Source: Vreelandella stevensii S18214
GTDB taxonomy: Bacteria; Pseudomonadota; Gammaproteobacteria; Pseudomonadales; Halomonadaceae
Length of the DNA: 64,000 nucleotides
NCBI RefSeq assembly: GCF_000275725.1
Contig: NZ_AJTS01000020.1
Span: 1 to 64,000 of the forward strand
Direction of reading: 5' to 3'
In this document: positions 62,122 to 64,000 of the stretch, in pieces
Layout of the letters: each line of letters begins with the position of its first letter
Position numbering within the stretch: position 1 is the first letter of the stretch
Translations under genes and position numbers: made by a program
Notes under the pieces: model-generated
What the model was told of the DNA's origin: nothing
Databases searched by the model: none
Seen by the model: only the letters and a program-made list of their open reading frames with translations

Positions 62122-63400
62122 TCAGGCCAAATGCAGCAGCATGGTCTCTGGCGCTTCCAGAGACGCTTTCCAGTGATTGCAGAAGCGCGCAATGGTGCCG
62201 CCGTCGATGAAACGATGGTCTCCCGCCCAGGTCACGGTCATGATGGCGCGTCGCTGCACGGCGCCCTCGGCATCGAAACGCGGCAGCCACTGGGTCTTGC
62301 CGATGGCCACGATGGCCGCTTCCGGGGCGTTGATGATGGGAGCGGCGTAGGTGCCGCCCAGAGCGCCAATATTGGAAATGCTGATGGTGCCACCCTTGAG
62401 GTCCGCCTGATCCACACGACCTTCCCGCGCCGCCTGAGTCAATCGGCTCACCTCCCTGGCAATGTCCAGCAGGCTCAGCTGCTCCACCGCCTTCACGTTA
62501 GGCACCAGCAAGCCCGCCTTGCTGTCCACCGCCATGCCGATATTGCACTGGGCAAAATAGTGCAGCTCGTCCCCCTCGGCATTGAGCTGCGCATTGAGGA
62601 TGGGGTGCTCGGCCACGGCCAGCGCCAGCGCCTTCATGAAGAAGGGCATCAGCGTCAGCCGCTCCCCCAGCGCTTCTACCCGGGGCTTGAGGCGCTCGCG
62701 CAGCGCCAGCAGTTCGGTGACATCCACCTCTTCCCCATAATGAAAGTGCGGTATGGTCGTCGCGGCTTCTACCATGCGCCGAGCCATGACGGCGCGCACG
62801 CCGCGCAGGGGCTCGACCCCGGGCGGGCCCTGACTGGCCCGCCGCCGGTTTCCCTTGGGTGTGAGGGGCCGTGTCGCTGGGCGCAGTGTGGCTGGACTTC
62901 ACATGCGCCAGCACGTCTTCCTTCAATACGCGGCCATCCTTGCCGCTACCGGCAATGTCCGCCAGCACCACCCGATGCTCGCGCACCAGCCGTCTGACGG
63001 CCGGGCTAGCCGGGGTTTTCACCGGGCAGGCTGGCCCTTCCGTTGGGCACTGTGGCGCCGATTGTTCGACGCTGGGCGATGGCGCGGAAGGTGGCGTTTT
63101 GCTGATATCAGCAGCGTCGCTGGCAGGGGAACGGGGGTTCTCTGAACTCTCTTCTGCAACCTCTTCTGCACCCTGATAGGCGTAAAGCGGCGCATGCACC
63201 TTGGCGATTTTCCCTTGGGGCACATACAGTTTGGTCACCGTGCCCGCTTCGGGCGCAGTGATCTCCACCAGCGCCTTGTCGGTCATGACCTCGACGATGG
63301 GCTGGTCTTCTTCGATGGTGTCGCCTTCGGCCACTCGCCACTCCACCACTTCACACTCGACGATGCCTTCACCGATATCCGGTAGTAAAAAATCACTCAT
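62122..63400 (-). pseudogene. bkdB: Dihydrolipoyl acyltransferase (E2, branched-chain type), frameshifted in this sequence
   Basis: Starts at the ATG at 63400 (MSDFLLPDIGEGIVECEVVE). Lipoyl domain with Lys in MTDKALVEIT, then the E1/E3-binding domain (TPASPAVRRLVREHRVVLAD). After GQSGPAR the frame is lost; the catalytic domain (VEPLRGVRAVMARRM to the stop at 62122, with active-site His in DHRFIDGGT) is in another frame. Removing one base of the four C at 62817-62820 restores one frame of exactly 426 codons. Sequencing error or lesion cannot be told apart here. Confidence 0.87.
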
Positions 63401-63417
63401 GTCCGTTCTCCCTTGCG

Positions 63418-64000
63418 TCAAAAATTCACGCTTTCGCGAATCGCTTCAAAAATTTTCAGATGGTCCGGCAGGTACTCTTTCTCCAGGATCAGCGGGAAAG
63501 GTGTATCCAGTCCGGTCACCCGAGTAATCGGCGACTCCAGATAGAGAAAACAGCGCTCCTGTATCGTGGCGGCGATCTCACCGGCAAAACCTCCGGTCAG
63601 CGGCGCTTCGTGGCTGACGATCATACGACCGGTCTTGAAGACCGACTCGGCAACGGTATCCACATCCCAGGGCAGCAGTGAACGCAGATCGATGACCTCA
63701 CAGGCAATGCCCTGCTCTTCGGCCAGCTCGGCGGCCTTGCCGATCACCTCCATTTGCGCCCCCCAACCCACCAGGGTGATATCGCTGCCCTCCCTGACGA
63801 CCTCGGCCTCACCAATGGGCAGCTGATAGTCGTCTTCGGGCACCTCGCCCACGGCGGCCCGGTAGAGGCGCTTGGGCTCCAGAAACAGGACCGGGTCGGG
63901 GTCACGGATCGCCCCCAACAGCAACCCCTTGGCCTGATAGGGGTTGCGCGGCACCACTACCTTGAGGCCCGGCGTGTGGGTAAAGTAGGCTTCCGGCGAC
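63418..64000 (-). CDS. bkdA2: Branched-chain 2-oxoacid dehydrogenase E1 beta subunit, 3' part
   Basis: The gene runs off the right edge; its start is outside the window. The visible 193 residues carry [40 protein letters not shown] and [20 protein letters not shown], characteristic of the E1 beta chain, a transketolase-like subunit that helps bind TPP. It precedes the E2 gene by 17 bases, the usual bkd order, and would feed branched-chain acyl-CoAs into the oxidation pathways. Confidence 0.93.
   Translation of the reverse strand, partial: SPEAYFTHTPGLKVVVPRNPYQAKGLLLGAIRDPDPVLFLEPKRLYRAAVGEVPEDDYQLPIGEAEVVREGSDITLVGWGAQMEVIGKAAELAEEQGIACEVIDLRSLLPWDVDTVAESVFKTGRMIVSHEAPLTGGFAGEIAATIQERCFLYLESPITRVTGLDTPFPLILEKEYLPDHLKIFEAIRESVNF

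Noticed and set aside
1-64000. CRISPR arrays, insertion sequences, prophage genes
   Set aside because: No regularly spaced repeats, transposase, integrase or phage structural genes were seen.

Overview
The window looks like a chromosomal segment of a halophilic gammaproteobacterium, most likely a Halomonas relative (Halomonadaceae). This rests on gene content and family resemblance (tusDCBE, the yafS-rnhA-dnaQ block next to gloB and mltD, yejABEF, sohB, yhhQ, TAXI-type TRAP transport) and on a GC-rich sequence. It was not tested by any search. No insertion sequence, prophage or CRISPR array was seen. The only locus with a clear mobile flavour is an AT-richer yefM-yoeB toxin-antitoxin pair beside a tRNA-Ser gene.

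Layout. 1-6.9 kb: the end of a histone-deacetylase-like hydrolase, an XRE-cupin regulator, the tusDCBE sulfur relay operon, a Bax-inhibitor-like membrane protein, small unknown genes, an aldo/keto reductase and a YheT-like hydrolase. 6.9-17.3 kb: an exported unknown protein, yefM-yoeB, tRNA-Ser(UGA), a K+/H+ antiporter, an orphan THI5-like binding protein, a DnaQ/GIY-YIG fusion nuclease, ybfF, yhhQ under a preQ1-I riboswitch, prpE and an ArsR-type regulator. 17.3-33.7 kb: sohB, an SCP2-domain protein, the overlapping yafS-rnhA-dnaQ-nudC block, gloB, mltD, the yejABEF oligopeptide ABC operon, rsuA, yafV, rarD and an MCP. 34-35.7 kb: a SulP permease.

35.9-56.6 kb is the most distinctive part: a carboxylic-acid uptake and beta-oxidation region. 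It holds a TAXI TRAP permease flanked by two paralogous binding proteins; an operon of a FadJ-like protein with a lost dehydrogenase domain, a PimC/PimD-like acyl-CoA dehydrogenase pair and an isomerase-type crotonase; a flavin oxidoreductase; etfBA; an operon of acyl-CoA dehydrogenase, CoA ligase, thioesterase and an unknown membrane protein; 3-hydroxyacyl-CoA dehydrogenase; thiolase; and an IclR-type regulator. A 15-bp palindromic motif close to TTYYGCAWWGCRRAA occurs about 17-23 bp downstream of the predicted transcription start of four of these units, on both strands. I infer that it is the operator of one regulon, probably that of the local IclR protein. The genes together supply uptake, CoA activation, dehydrogenation with electron transfer to ETF, hydration, oxidation and thiolysis. 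The substrate is not readable from sequence; a dicarboxylate or medium-chain acid is a reasonable guess from the PimC/PimD resemblance.

56.7-64 kb: an Mla/Mce-type lipid transport operon (STAS-MlaE permease, ATPase, MCE protein, lipoprotein whose signal peptide carries a threefold 10-residue repeat), a convergent Ser/Thr kinase, and the end of a branched-chain 2-oxoacid dehydrogenase operon (E1 beta, E2). Two core metabolic genes, etfB and the E2 gene, each read through only if one base is removed from a short G/C run. These are either sequencing errors or real lesions.
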